From positions 30,657-94,656 of the forward strand of contig JAKBWB010000017.1 in the NCBI GenBank assembly GCA_021843755.1: DNA of 64,000 nucleotides, written 5' to 3'. Origin of the DNA: Pseudomonadota bacterium. GTDB taxonomy: Bacteria; Pseudomonadota; Gammaproteobacteria; Steroidobacterales; Steroidobacteraceae. Both the position numbers and the translations under genes were made by a program. Each line of letters opens with the position of its first letter. Position 1 is the first letter of the stretch. Shown here piece by piece: positions 35,987-46,600 of this stretch. The notes beneath the pieces were generated by a model. That model was not told the DNA's origin, did not search any database, and saw only the letters and a list, made by a program, of their open reading frames with translations.

Positions 35987-36700
35987 TCACCGAAAACGAC
36001 GGTAGCGGGGCGGTATGCGTCGTCTGCGACGGACGAACCCAGGATGGCGACGGACGAAGCCGGGATGAAACCGGGCATACCGCATGGCCCGGTGCCGTAG
36101 CAAGGGATGATGGGCCGCGAATGCAGGATGGTGGAGTACGTAGCGCCACCTCTGTCGTTGCAGGACACGATGCGTAAAGATCACGCGGCCGATGGGTCGT
36201 CGCCAGAGGATGCCCGGATGAGCCCGATAGAAAGGGATGACGTGCGTCTGCCAGAGTGCAAACCGCGCAAGAAATGGGTGATGCCGCATCCACCAGACAG
36301 GATGGGCATGCGCGTACCAAGGCGCCACCCGCATGCGCCACCACACGAAGTAGGGACGATACGCCACGACCGGAGGCGGCGGACCATACGCGAGCAAAGG
36401 TGGCAGAAACACCGTGGGCGCCAATGGCCACCACGGGCCGGCGACCATCCGCGAATAGACCCAGCCGGTATCGACCCAGCGGTAATAAAGACCGTCGTCC
36501 GTATACACATAGGCGTTGTAGCCCGGCGCGTAGAAGGCTTTTAAATTTTCGCCAAAAGAGAGCGCAAACCCCGGCGTGCCCACATTGACCGATACGCTTA
36601 CGGCCGCCTGCGCGGGCCGCCATGTCAGGCTCCATAGCGTACAGAGCAAGACCGCAAAACCGGCGACGTACCGCTTCTTGTGCAGAGTTTCCATATCCAT
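35987..36700 (-). CDS. Exported His/Arg/Trp-rich protein of unknown function
   Basis: Not assigned to a family. The 237-residue product starts MDMETLHKKRYVAGF (AAGAGG ribosome site); a signal peptide ends RPAQA/AVS. The mature N-terminal half has aromatic GYNAYVYTDDGLYYRWVDTG and PPPP stretches, similar in style to small YXWGXW-type periplasmic proteins. The second half is extremely rich in His, Arg, Trp and Pro (HPVWWMRHHPFLARF, RHPGFVRRHPGFVRRRRRIP), giving a strongly basic protein with possible metal or polyanion binding. Could be an envelope stress or metal-binding protein; no close parallel is known to me. Confidence 0.65.
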   Translation of the reverse strand: MDMETLHKKRYVAGFAVLLCTLWSLTWRPAQAAVSVSVNVGTPGFALSFGENLKAFYAPGYNAYVYTDDGLYYRWVDTGWVYSRMVAGPWWPLAPTVFLPPLLAYGPPPPVVAYRPYFVWWRMRVAPWYAHAHPVWWMRHHPFLARFALWQTHVIPFYRAHPGILWRRPIGRVIFTHRVLQRQRWRYVLHHPAFAAHHPLLRHRAMRYARFHPGFVRRHPGFVRRRRRIPPRYRRFR

Positions 36701-36869
36701 CCCGTTGATACCTCTTACAGACATGAACCAGCCTTTTGTCCGGATTCCGGGTCACGCACACCGTGCGGACACCGGGTCGCTCCACAGCGGAGGGACGCCC
36801 GGCCAAGATCCGTCCACAGCGAACGATCCTATATCGCAAGAGCAGCGGTCAAGCGTGCAACTGTAATGT

Positions 36870-37483
36870 ATTGTATAAATTGCGTTGTATCAGCCGGACA
36901 CACTCTGCCGCAGGTTGTCTCATGGGCGCAGTGAGCGGCGCGCACCTTAATCCGGTGGTTACATTGGCTGTCACTGCACGAGGCAATTTTCCCTGGTGGC
37001 GACTGTCGGGGTACATTGTTGCGCAGTTTGTCGGTGGCATCGCTGCAGCAGCGTTTCTGCGCGCTATGTTTGGCAAGGCCACGCTCCTCGGAGCAACCGT
37101 TCCCGGCGCGGGAGTCACAGACTTCAAGGCCATCACCCCGGAATGTTTCTTGACGAGGGGCTTGGCAACACGATTCTTGGCACGGCGTCTGGGGCGGGCA
37201 ACATCGGCGCCAACGGCGCCATAGCGATCGGCGGATATATCCCCATCGCCGGCCTGTGGGCTGCGCCGATCAGCGGCGCGTCAATGAATCCGGTGCGCTC
37301 GTTCGCACCGGAATTCCTTCGTGGCGATCTGACAACTGCCTGGATTTACGTGGTTGCCCGGTGCTCGGTGCGATGATCGCGGTGGTCTTCGAGTGGATCC
37401 TGACGAACCCTGCAACAGCGAGCGGAACCTTGACGGTGCAGGGCGACTCGCGAAACGTCAGCGAGTCGCCGGCGGACGTCTGA
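36870..37483 (+). pseudogene. Aquaporin/MIP-family channel, broken
   Basis: Fragments of a major intrinsic protein in three frames. The first frame gives SGAHLNPVVTLAVTARGNFP and YIVAQFVGGIAAAAFLRAMFG, carrying the first NPA-type loop as NPV. After about 37140 the frame shifts, giving GNTILGTASGAGNIGANGAI and the second loop SGASMNPVRSFAPE. A further shift near 37360 gives LGAMIAVVFEWILTNPA to a stop at 37483. The first transmembrane helix is also missing. A non-functional channel gene with at least two frameshifts. Confidence 0.8.
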
Positions 37484-37729
37484 CGGAATCAGGTTCTGCA
37501 GTCCGGTTTTGTTGTGGCTAGATGGCCACCACGGTTCTGCGCAAATGCCCGACCATCACACAAGAGGCCGCGCATGTGTGTTCCAAGGTTCTCACAATCT
37601 GGGTGCGCCAACGAACCGACACCAAGGATCGCCTCAGGCTTACTTACGCAGTACGCCCATCTTGAGCTGACCGGCCTCCGGCCGACGGCCCGCTCCCCGA
37701 AAGGGCCCTGTCGATTGAATGAGGAGACG

Positions 37730-37921
37730 ATGATGAAACTTCTATTCAGCTCAATCATTCTAGCGGTTGCACTGGGAGGATGCGCCAGCTATCCGCCGCG
37801 GACTGAGAGAGCAGCCACAGTGGTCGTGCCGCCCAGTTCGAGATCGACGACGGTCGTCATACCAAACTCGCAGAGAAATCTCGTAGTTTGTAGGGACGGG
37901 ACGCGGCCGCCCTGCAATTGA
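37730..37921 (+). CDS. Small lipoprotein
   Basis: A 63-residue predicted lipoprotein. From ATG 37730 (GAGGAG ribosome site directly upstream) it runs MMKLLFSSIILAVALGGC with lipobox LGGC at Cys18, then SYPPRTERAATVVVPPSSRS and a short end with two more Cys. Resembles the many short, polar periplasmic lipoproteins of unknown function. A second ATG one codon later is possible. Confidence 0.7.
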   Translation: MMKLLFSSIILAVALGGCASYPPRTERAATVVVPPSSRSTTVVIPNSQRNLVVCRDGTRPPCN

Positions 37922-38133
37922 TCTGATCGGGACTGTCCGCTAGCAAGCGCATTCCGATGTATCGTAGTCCACTCGGTGCGCCTGGTCGATGAACGTCAGG
38001 GAATGCGGTACGCCGTGTCGAACGTGCTGTGCTTGTTCGACACTCCGCGCTGGGCCTCGGGAGTGCGCGTGACCGCCACGCTGGCCGGAGAACAGCGTTC
38101 CGCTGCGCTGTGGAAAACCGCTGTCGTGCTAAT
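37922..38133. other. Intergenic stretch before dif
   Basis: No recognisable gene. A 60-codon open frame (37976-38158) overlaps the dif site and shows no similarity. Confidence 0.4.
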
Positions 38134-38161
38134 AGTTCGCATAATGTATATTATGTGAAAT
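38134..38161 (+). other. dif: dif chromosome-dimer resolution site (XerCD)
   Basis: A 28-bp sequence with XerC-side arm agttcgcataa, 6-bp spacer tgtata, and XerD-side arm ttatgtgaaat. The E. coli core gcgcataa-tgtata-ttatgttaaat matches except for one base in the XerD arm (g for t) and the outer variable bases. Central palindromic structure cataat-gtat-attatg is intact. In circular chromosomes this site lies at the replication terminus. A dif copy carried by an integrative element that uses XerCD cannot be excluded. Confidence 0.88.
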
Positions 38162-38306
38162 AACTATTGGACGCGTGCAACAGAGACCCGTGCTGTCGGT
38201 CCAACGGGATTTCGGTAACGAACACGCGTCAGGCAAGACGTGGAATACCGGACGGGTTCGCTGATCCACGTGCTCTCTTGTGCCGTCGTGTTTCTTGGCG
38301 CCGCCG
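38162..38306. other. Intergenic stretch after dif
   Basis: No gene seen. Lies between dif and the 3' end of the CPBP protease gene. Confidence 0.4.
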
Positions 38307-39188
38307 TCAGTCAAGGATGAGGCGTGCGCGCACGGGTCTCCAGAGTCCTCTTCGTACGACCAGTGCGATCAAAACCAGAGCCATCGCGAGACACACAGCG
38401 ACCGCAACGATCGATGCTTCGGGTCCGAATTTTCCGCCCGTCAGCAGCGTGGGGCCGCTCAGCGCAACGGCAAATGCACCCTTGCCGGCCGAGAAGCCGG
38501 AAACGGAAACGCCAAAAACGCCGCCTTCGGTGAAATTCCACCCCAGATGCAGCCCGATCGCGAACCACAGGTTGCGCGTGAAAGCATAAGCTGCTCCGAG
38601 CAACAGCCCGGCCTCAAGCGCAATTGCCAGAGTCGAGAGTACCGTCGCACCGGGATTGAGGGCGTGCAGGAGGCCGAAGATGGCGGCCGAAAGGAGCAGC
38701 GCCCAGGCGGTGCCGAGACTGTCTTCGAGAACCCGGAACACGCCGCCGCGGAAGGCTAGCTCCTCGCCGATCGCCGCCACAATCGAAGTGGCGAGCACGG
38801 GAATGACGTCGAAATGCGCCGACACTCCGCTCCACCGCGCGACGCCTATGGCACCCAGGATCGCGAACACGGTCGCAAACAGTCCGAATCCGACGCCGAC
38901 GCCCGCAAGCGCCTGCCATACCGCGGGCGAGAGTTCCCGGGCCTTGCGGCCCTCGAATCCCCAGACCAGCGCGAAGTACAGCGCCAGCAGCACGGCACTC
39001 AACGCAAGTGAGACGCCCAAGACGACCCCGTCGCGGTCAGGGAGCGGGACGCGCTCGAATGCCCAAGCGCGCGCAAGCTGCGCCCCGATGTCGCCGGCAA
39101 GCAGGAGCACGAAGAGTGCGATCAAGCGGACTGGCGCCAACCGCAGGACGGTTGGTCGAGCGCCGGAAACGGTCGTTGTAGTGTTCAT
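38307..39188 (-). CDS. CPBP-family intramembrane metalloprotease
   Basis: A 293-residue integral membrane protein of the CAAX-protease/bacteriocin-processing (CPBP, Abi) family. Eight or so hydrophobic segments are visible. Catalytic motifs are the Glu-Glu pair with Arg in AAIGEELAFRGGVFR, the second motif FGLLHALNP, and the third, HLGWNF. Bacterial members process peptides or act in self-immunity and stress; the substrate is unknown. It starts MNTTTTVSGARP. The nearest neighbours are the dif site and a long gene-free stretch. Confidence 0.85.
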   Translation of the reverse strand: MNTTTTVSGARPTVLRLAPVRLIALFVLLLAGDIGAQLARAWAFERVPLPDRDGVVLGVSLALSAVLLALYFALVWGFEGRKARELSPAVWQALAGVGVGFGLFATVFAILGAIGVARWSGVSAHFDVIPVLATSIVAAIGEELAFRGGVFRVLEDSLGTAWALLLSAAIFGLLHALNPGATVLSTLAIALEAGLLLGAAYAFTRNLWFAIGLHLGWNFTEGGVFGVSVSGFSAGKGAFAVALSGPTLLTGGKFGPEASIVAVAVCLAMALVLIALVVRRGLWRPVRARLILD

Positions 39189-39913
39189 TGGGACCCGTTC
39201 GTAAAATGCGCGCGTCCTGCCGGCACGCTGTTTTACTTGAGATTTCTAGGAGGCGCCACTGCTTTTCCAGTCTCTCTCACATTTGGATCGCTCTCTCGTC
39301 GAAGAGCCATGTTCGGTCTCTCCACAACTTAGGCTACGACGGCGGTCCCGGAGGGGGCGATGGCGACACTGTCTTCGTCTACGCCTACCTCAAGACTTCC
39401 AGTACCGTCGAATGATTCGCCTACCGGTTCCCCATCCTGGCTAATCCAAGCCCCTTTAGGGCCGATCTTGAGGCGGAGGTCGACTTCCTCTCATCTCGGT
39501 CAGTATCGCGCCGCCGAAGGCTTCTCGGAGAGAGGCGGCCAGCGTCGGAAGCGCAAGCTTATTCATAGCCTTTACCATAAAGGTGTGTCACGTATATAAT
39601 CTGGATGAATACTCAGGTTACCGGAATTTGTATTGGTATTTGACAGAATTCGCTGCGACGAGGCTCAAGTGGCTATTTGTAAAGGACTTGCGGGTTTATG
39701 GTCAAATCAGTCGTAAGCCATTGAGTTTTCTGGCTGACGGTTACCGGAATTTCGCTGTGCCGACACGTGCTGACACGCGGCCAAGTGAATCATCAGGCAT
39801 TGACCAGTGCCCTCCAAACACGTGTGGTGAGGTTCTCCAGCACCTGGCGACAGGATGCCGAGGCCTGACGCTGGTCAGCATCGTCAAGGCCAAGAAATCG
39901 CTCGAGCTATTCT
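39189..39913. other. Gene-free stretch with AT-rich patch and a 14-bp repeat
   Basis: 725 bp without a recognised gene. The part 39540-39780 is clearly AT-richer than the rest of the window. It contains a 14-bp direct repeat ggttaccggaattt at 39616-39629 and 39739-39752, 123 bp apart. A 142-codon frame (39583-40011) crosses this area but overlaps the LysR gene antiparallel and shows no similarity. Possibly the remnant of a mobile element. Confidence 0.45.
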
Positions 39914-40798
39914 TCAGTGAGCCGCCAACGATCCTCCGAGCAGCAGCTCCCCCAATCGACGCCCCGTTCGACCCATCGGAGTGGTTGTCCGATGAACGAG
40001 CTTGGGGGTGAAACGGTATCTTGAGCCCCCGGCATAGCGCACTTCCCGCAGCGTCCCCCTCTGCAACTCACGACTGACGAGATAGCGCGGCATCCAGCCG
40101 AATCCAAGGCCCATGCGCAATGCCTGCTTCTTGGCGGCGAACCCGGAGAGGTAGAAGACGCGCTCGCCCCCGAACATGTGCTCGTCATCGCCCCGCTCGC
40201 TCGAATCCTGGACGGAGAGCTCGACATGCTCGTGCAGGTCCCGCAGCGTCACACCCGAGCGATCCGCCAGCGGGTGGCCCGATGAGACACACAGAACGCA
40301 TTCCACTTCCTCGAGCTGATGCGCTTCGAGGTCCGGCCGGCCGAGGTAGTCCTTCACCACCATCATGTCGGCATTGTCCTTCTCGAATCGGAACTGCACA
40401 CCGCCGAGATACTCCACCTTCAGCTGAATTCGCGTCGGCACCTTCTCCTCGGCCAATGTCTTGAGCGCCCGCAATGTCGTTTCGAGCGGCAGTATTCCAT
40501 CGAGAATCACCGTGAGCCGCGCCTCCCAGCCGTCCGCAAACTGCCGGGCCATCGATGTCATGCGCTGCGCCTGGCCGAGCAGGCGGCGTCCCTCGGCAAG
40601 CAAGATCTCCCCGGCCGGGGTCAACTGGACACGGTAGCCGGTCCGATCGAGCAACGGCACGCCAAGCTGTGCCTCGAGCTTGTCAACTTGATAGCTCACG
40701 GCGGACTGGACCCGGTGCAGTGCCGCGGCGGCCCGGGCGAACCCGCCGTGGCGGACCACGGCATCCAAGGCGTTTATCGCATCGAGGTCCGGACCCAT
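39914..40798 (-). CDS. LysR-family transcriptional regulator
   Basis: A 294-residue regulator. The N-terminal winged HTH reads LDAINALDAVVRHGGFARAA, ALHRVQSAVSYQVDKLEAQL and RTGYRVQLTPAGE (about residues 5-62). The effector domain has VLDGILPLETTL, the hinge near residue 90, and PRYLVSRELQRG near the end. It is transcribed away from the adjacent tyrosine phenol-lyase gene (156 bp between starts), the classical LysR arrangement, so it probably controls that gene in response to an aromatic amino acid or related compound. Confidence 0.9.
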   Translation of the reverse strand: MGPDLDAINALDAVVRHGGFARAAAALHRVQSAVSYQVDKLEAQLGVPLLDRTGYRVQLTPAGEILLAEGRRLLGQAQRMTSMARQFADGWEARLTVILDGILPLETTLRALKTLAEEKVPTRIQLKVEYLGGVQFRFEKDNADMMVVKDYLGRPDLEAHQLEEVECVLCVSSGHPLADRSGVTLRDLHEHVELSVQDSSERGDDEHMFGGERVFYLSGFAAKKQALRMGLGFGWMPRYLVSRELQRGTLREVRYAGGSRYRFTPKLVHRTTTPMGRTGRRLGELLLGGSLAAH

Positions 40799-40831
40799 GA
40801 CGATCTACAATATCGATTGAGAGTGTCGTAA

Positions 40832-42361
<1,530 letters not shown>

Positions 42362-42382
42362 GCGGGCGGCGCGGCACGGGAG

Positions 42383-42530
42383 TCAGTTCGCGAGGCCGAT
42401 TTCCGCCAGTAACTCTCGAGTATGCTCGCCCAGGCGCGGCGAGGACGTCCCTGATCGAGCCGCGCAGCGGAATACCGGATCGGAGTACGGATGCCCGGCA
42501 CCGATCCCTCGGCTGCCCACGGGACCGCGG
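42383..42530 (-). pseudogene. Family III CoA-transferase, C-terminal remnant
   Basis: The last residues of a CaiB/BaiF-type CoA-transferase survive. One frame ends RLGEHTRELLAEIGLAN before a TGA at 42383, the usual family ending. Just upstream, another frame gives SVPGIRTPIRYSAARL, which belongs immediately before it in intact proteins. The two are separated by a frameshift near 42460. Nothing recognisable remains further upstream. Confidence 0.5.
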
Positions 42531-42778
42531 CGCGAATCTGGCGAAGTCGATAGCGAGCCTACCTGACCAACTCGTAAATCAGGCCATCGCTCCGCTCTCT
42601 GATCTGCCGCGTCACCCGTAGGCGGGATGTCGGAGGTACGTCGCGAGCGCGCGCAACACGCCACGATCCGTGCCCCTCGCGTGAGCCGCTGAATAGCCGC
42701 CCGCGCCCGCCGGGACGGTAATGGCAGTAGCCTTGAGGAATGCCTTGCCGAATGACTCATAAGTTCACCTGCTGCAGT
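42531..42778. other. Intergenic stretch without recognisable gene
   Basis: No gene recognised. It lies between the CoA-transferase remnant and the decayed response-regulator copy. Confidence 0.4.
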
Positions 42779-43128
42779 CTTCGTTCTTTTGGATGTCCCA
42801 TCGCCGTCCGATGTGCATCGCCCGTCGTGCCAATATCCGCGACGGCGCGCGTACAGAGCATTGCACACCCTGCCCGCAGGCATGTCAGTCATGCATTAAG
42901 GTAACAGAGACTGACAAAAGAGGCCTCAGGGGAGCCACGAATCGCGCGTGTGCGCCGGGAATGCGCCAGGGTTCCGGCGCCGGACCGCTTCGCGCCCCTT
43001 GTCCGGGGGACTTCGAGCATGCCGAGCCCCCGGGGGCGACCGTCAAAGACCGTGGGGCGGTGCGCCGGCGCTATCGGGAACTCCGGGCGGCGGCCGGTGA
43101 TCCTTCCGTCCGCGCCCGATACTTATGG
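42779..43128 (+). pseudogene. Decayed copy of the response-regulator promoter and receiver domain
   Basis: This stretch aligns almost without gaps (offset 17698 bp) to 60477-60820, which is the upstream region and first part of the NarL-type regulator gene. The non-coding part includes an exact 15-bp block tgtcagtcatgcatt (42883-42897 versus 60581-60595). The coding part starts near 43019 (atgccg, as in the intact gene), has a 2-nt insertion, and then reads VKDRGAVRRRYRELRAAAGD against VEDDAVLSERYRELIASAGD in the intact copy. It ends at a stop near 43131 overlapping the next gene's 3' end. A truncated paralogue, clearly non-functional as a protein. Confidence 0.75.
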
Positions 43129-43560
43129 TGAGGCCGGCGCCGCCGTGGTGACCGGGGAACCGGATTTGGCCTGCCTGATCAGCTTGGCGATCTCCGACGA
43201 CGTCCCGACGTTCTCGATCATGATGATGTGTCGCGCGTTGAGGTACGTTTCCGTTGGAGCGTGCAATTCTTTGCCCCGCTTCACCAGCACGTGCGTGACT
43301 TTCTTGGTCGTCGGGTCAACGGCGTTCACCACGTAGTACACATCCGTCATCTCGGGATATGGCGTTCCGAGCCCCGTGAGCTTCCCGTAGTAGACTTGAC
43401 CATTATCCAGCAACACCGCCTGGAAGGGCGTGTCGAAGGCGGGAACCTGAGCCGCGGGCGCGCCCGCGTGGAACGGGAAATTCCCTTTGACCAGGACCGC
43501 AACGAGCAGGGTCAGGACCACGGCGATCCAAATACCCGCCACTGCTGAAACCTTGTTCAT
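43123..43560 (-). CDS. Conserved hypothetical single-span membrane protein
   Basis: A 145-residue protein with an N-terminal transmembrane helix (VAGIWIAVVLTLLVAVLV) and a soluble domain: FDTPFQAVLLDNGQVYYGKL, PYPEMTDVYYVVNAVDPTTK, VLVKRGKELHAPTETYLNAR and HIIMIENVGTSSEIAKLIRQ. I recognise this as a conserved family of unknown function. The start has a good ribosome site (GAGGTGGGAC). It follows the giant gene on the same strand, 106 bp downstream, and may belong to the same transcript. Confidence 0.75.
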   Translation of the reverse strand: MNKVSAVAGIWIAVVLTLLVAVLVKGNFPFHAGAPAAQVPAFDTPFQAVLLDNGQVYYGKLTGLGTPYPEMTDVYYVVNAVDPTTKKVTHVLVKRGKELHAPTETYLNARHIIMIENVGTSSEIAKLIRQAKSGSPVTTAAPASP

Positions 43561-43666
43561 TGTCCCACCTCGTGCTTTGTTCTTCGCTGCAAGCCGGCGA
43601 GTTCGATCTCAAACGGATGGCCACACCTGGGCGGCAAGAATAACACACTAACCCAGATCGTCGAAG

Positions 43667-46600
43667 TCACAATCCGGACACTCCTGCGTCTGCTCTCGAT
43701 GTTGTTCGCCTGCGGCGCCGCGCCCAGGCCAGGGCCAGCAGGCCCGTGACCAGCAGGCCGAGAGCCCCCGGCTCCGGCGTTGTGGACGTCGGACCCATCC
43801 CGCCTGTGTCGAGACTGAAGCGGAAATCGGTCCCATTGAACCCGGCCGTGCAGCTGGCGCAGTCGATGCCGGCGAAATCGAAGCTGCTGAAATCCCCGCT
43901 CACGCTCGCGGCATCGAGGAACGCGAAGGTGTCATTCGCCTGCGGGACATACCCGTTCAGGAAGTCGAATTGCACCGTGCCACCGAGGGCGGCGTTGCCG
44001 CTGATGTCGAGCGAGCTGAAGTCCGTGAGGCTCGAGATGTCGATGAGCAGCGTCCCATCGGGGCCCTGGATGTAATTGCCGTCCACCGTGAGCGTGCTCG
44101 AGCCCCCCGGGCTCACCAGAGCGTTGTTCACCAGATCACCTTGGATGGTGCCGCCGCCGCCAAGACTACCGCCCTGAACATCGACCGTCGGGGAGACCAG
44201 CGTGCCGCTCAGTTCGGTGCTGCCGCCGGTCTGAGTGAAGGCAGTGGGATCCCATTTGCCGGTAATCTGCGCCTGCCCGGATTGAGTGACGGTCCCGCTG
44301 TTATCGAGCTGGCCGGCGACATAGATATCGCCAGTGTTCTTGATATCCCCGTTGACCTGCATTTCGCCCGTGCTGTCGGAGCCGCTTCCGACGTCAATGG
44401 TTCCCTCATTGGTGAGGTTGACCTTGATGCTGGTGCTGGAAGAAGCTCCCGTGACCGAGGCGACCGAGCAGCCGGTGCCCCCGATCCCCACGCAGACATA
44501 GCCATTCTTGATGACGTTGAGCGTCGTATTGGACTGAATATCCATCCCCACCTGGCTCACACCTGCGGCGAAAACCTGCAGCCTCGCACTCTTACCGCTG
44601 ACCGTCGTCGTCGCGCCGCTCCCGGTCTGCAGGAATTCACCGTTCAAGACCTGCGTAGCCGTGTCGCCGTTGACCGTGACCGTCCCGGAGTTGCTGAGGC
44701 CCCCCGTCCCCGCCAGGATGAGATTGCCATTGGAGCTGATAGTCGTGCTGTTGCCGGTGGTGACGCTGCCGGTGTTGGAGAAGGTGGCCGTTGTGGGATT
44801 GCCGTTCGAGTCGACGCCGGTGATCACTTGCGCACCGCCATCGAGCTCGAGCTTCCCGGCATTGCTGGTGAGGCCCGTCAGAGCGCTGTTGCTGCCTGTC
44901 GCGCCGGTCAGTTCCACGAACGCATCGGCGCCGGAGAGCGTCAGGCTCCCAGTGCTTAGGATGCTGGTAACGGGCGAGGTACTGAGGGAGAGCGCCGCCT
45001 GCGCGGAGCTGGACGGCACCGGCACAGGCATGGTCACCGAGATCTGATCAGGGTTATTGAACGAGAGTTTCAGCGTCACCGGCGGTGCCGCCACCTGCTG
45101 TGCGTTCGCCGCCGGGCCGGTAATATCGATGATCCCGTCGAGCGAGCCTGTGCCCGGTGCGCTCACGGTGGCGTTCGCAGTGAGGCTCGCATTGCCGATA
45201 TCGATCGTCCCCAGCGTGCCATTCACGTCATTGGTGAGCGACCCGTTCACCGTCAACGTGCTGCCTCCGCTGCCGGTGGTGTCCACATTGACGGTCCCTG
45301 CGCTGCCGCCCGCCGCATTGGTGAAGTTTGCGGGTGCGGCTGCGGTCCCTACCGTCACCGAGCCGCCCTTGGCCAACGTGAGCGTGCCGCCGTTGGACAT
45401 GCTCCCGGCGCTCGTCAACGTCGCCCCGGCGGCCTGCAGGTCGATTTCTCCGCCCGGGTTGATGGTCGTCGTCTTGTCGACGGTCAACGTGACGCCACCG
45501 GATACGTCAAGCACGTAATTGGCGCCGGGTTCGTTCGGGTCCGGGTTCGCCTCGACCGTCAGGCTCTTGACTTCCGTGACATTGGGATTGGACCCGCAGT
45601 AGCTCGATCCATCGCACGCGCCCAGCGTCACCGTGCCGCCTGTGGACCCTTCGCCGATGAGGGTGTCCTGCGGACCACCTTGGGGCGGCGAGGCCGACGG
45701 CTGGCTGGGGGGCGCCTGCGTGGACCAGTCCGTCGGATCGCTGTACCAGTCGCCGCCGTTTCCCTTCCAGACATCGTTGGTCGCGACGCTGGTCACCTTG
45801 AGGATCACCTCGTCGTTGCCCGTGCCGCCATACTGGAGGCTGAGGGCCAGCGCGCCATTTTCGATGTCCAGCGGGCTCGTGCCGCTACCCACCACGCCGC
45901 CATACGCGAGCTGCCCGAACGTTCCGGAGAGCGAGCCCGCGGGGAAATTGATGATGTCGAAGCTCTGGCCGCCGGCGAGCGCGAAACCGTTGAGCGTGGA
46001 GACCGCGAGCGTGCCGGCGAGCGACAGGCTTCCTCCCGTCAGGTTGATCACGCTGAACTGACCCGCGGACGTGCCGCCAACGAACTCATCCAACGTTCCA
46101 CCGGATGCCTGGGTGTAGCTGCCATTCACGGCGAGCGTACCCGGGCTCGCTCCGTCTGGGCTCGCCGCGACCGTGCCGGAAGCGTTCGACACGCTCGCGA
46201 CAATCGTACCCGTGCCTGCGAGCGTGCCGCCGTTGACCGTGACGCCGCTCGTCGGCGCTGTGAGCGTTCCGTTCACGAGGGTCGTGCCGCCGGTCTGCGT
46301 GGACGAGGCCGCGCTGAGACTTCCGCCGCCTTCGATCGTGAGGCTGCCGCCGCTCTGGCTGAAGGAGTTGCCGCCGGCTACCTGGATCTCACTGCCGCTC
46401 CCGATCGTGATGGTGCCGGAATTGGCAGCGTTTCCGCTCACCGTAAGAGCCGCCGTCCCTGAGATCGGGCCACCGAGTGTGGCCGTACCGCTGTTCGCGA
46501 ATCCCGCCGCCGAGACGGTTGCCGGCGTGCCGCCCGCCGTGCCCAAATCGAGTGATCCGCCATTGTCGAGGGTACCGCTGACCGCGAGCTTGCTGCCTCC

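Noticed and set aside
39583..40011. 142-codon plus-strand frame
   Set aside because: No similarity, overlaps the end of the LysR gene antiparallel, and no ribosome site.
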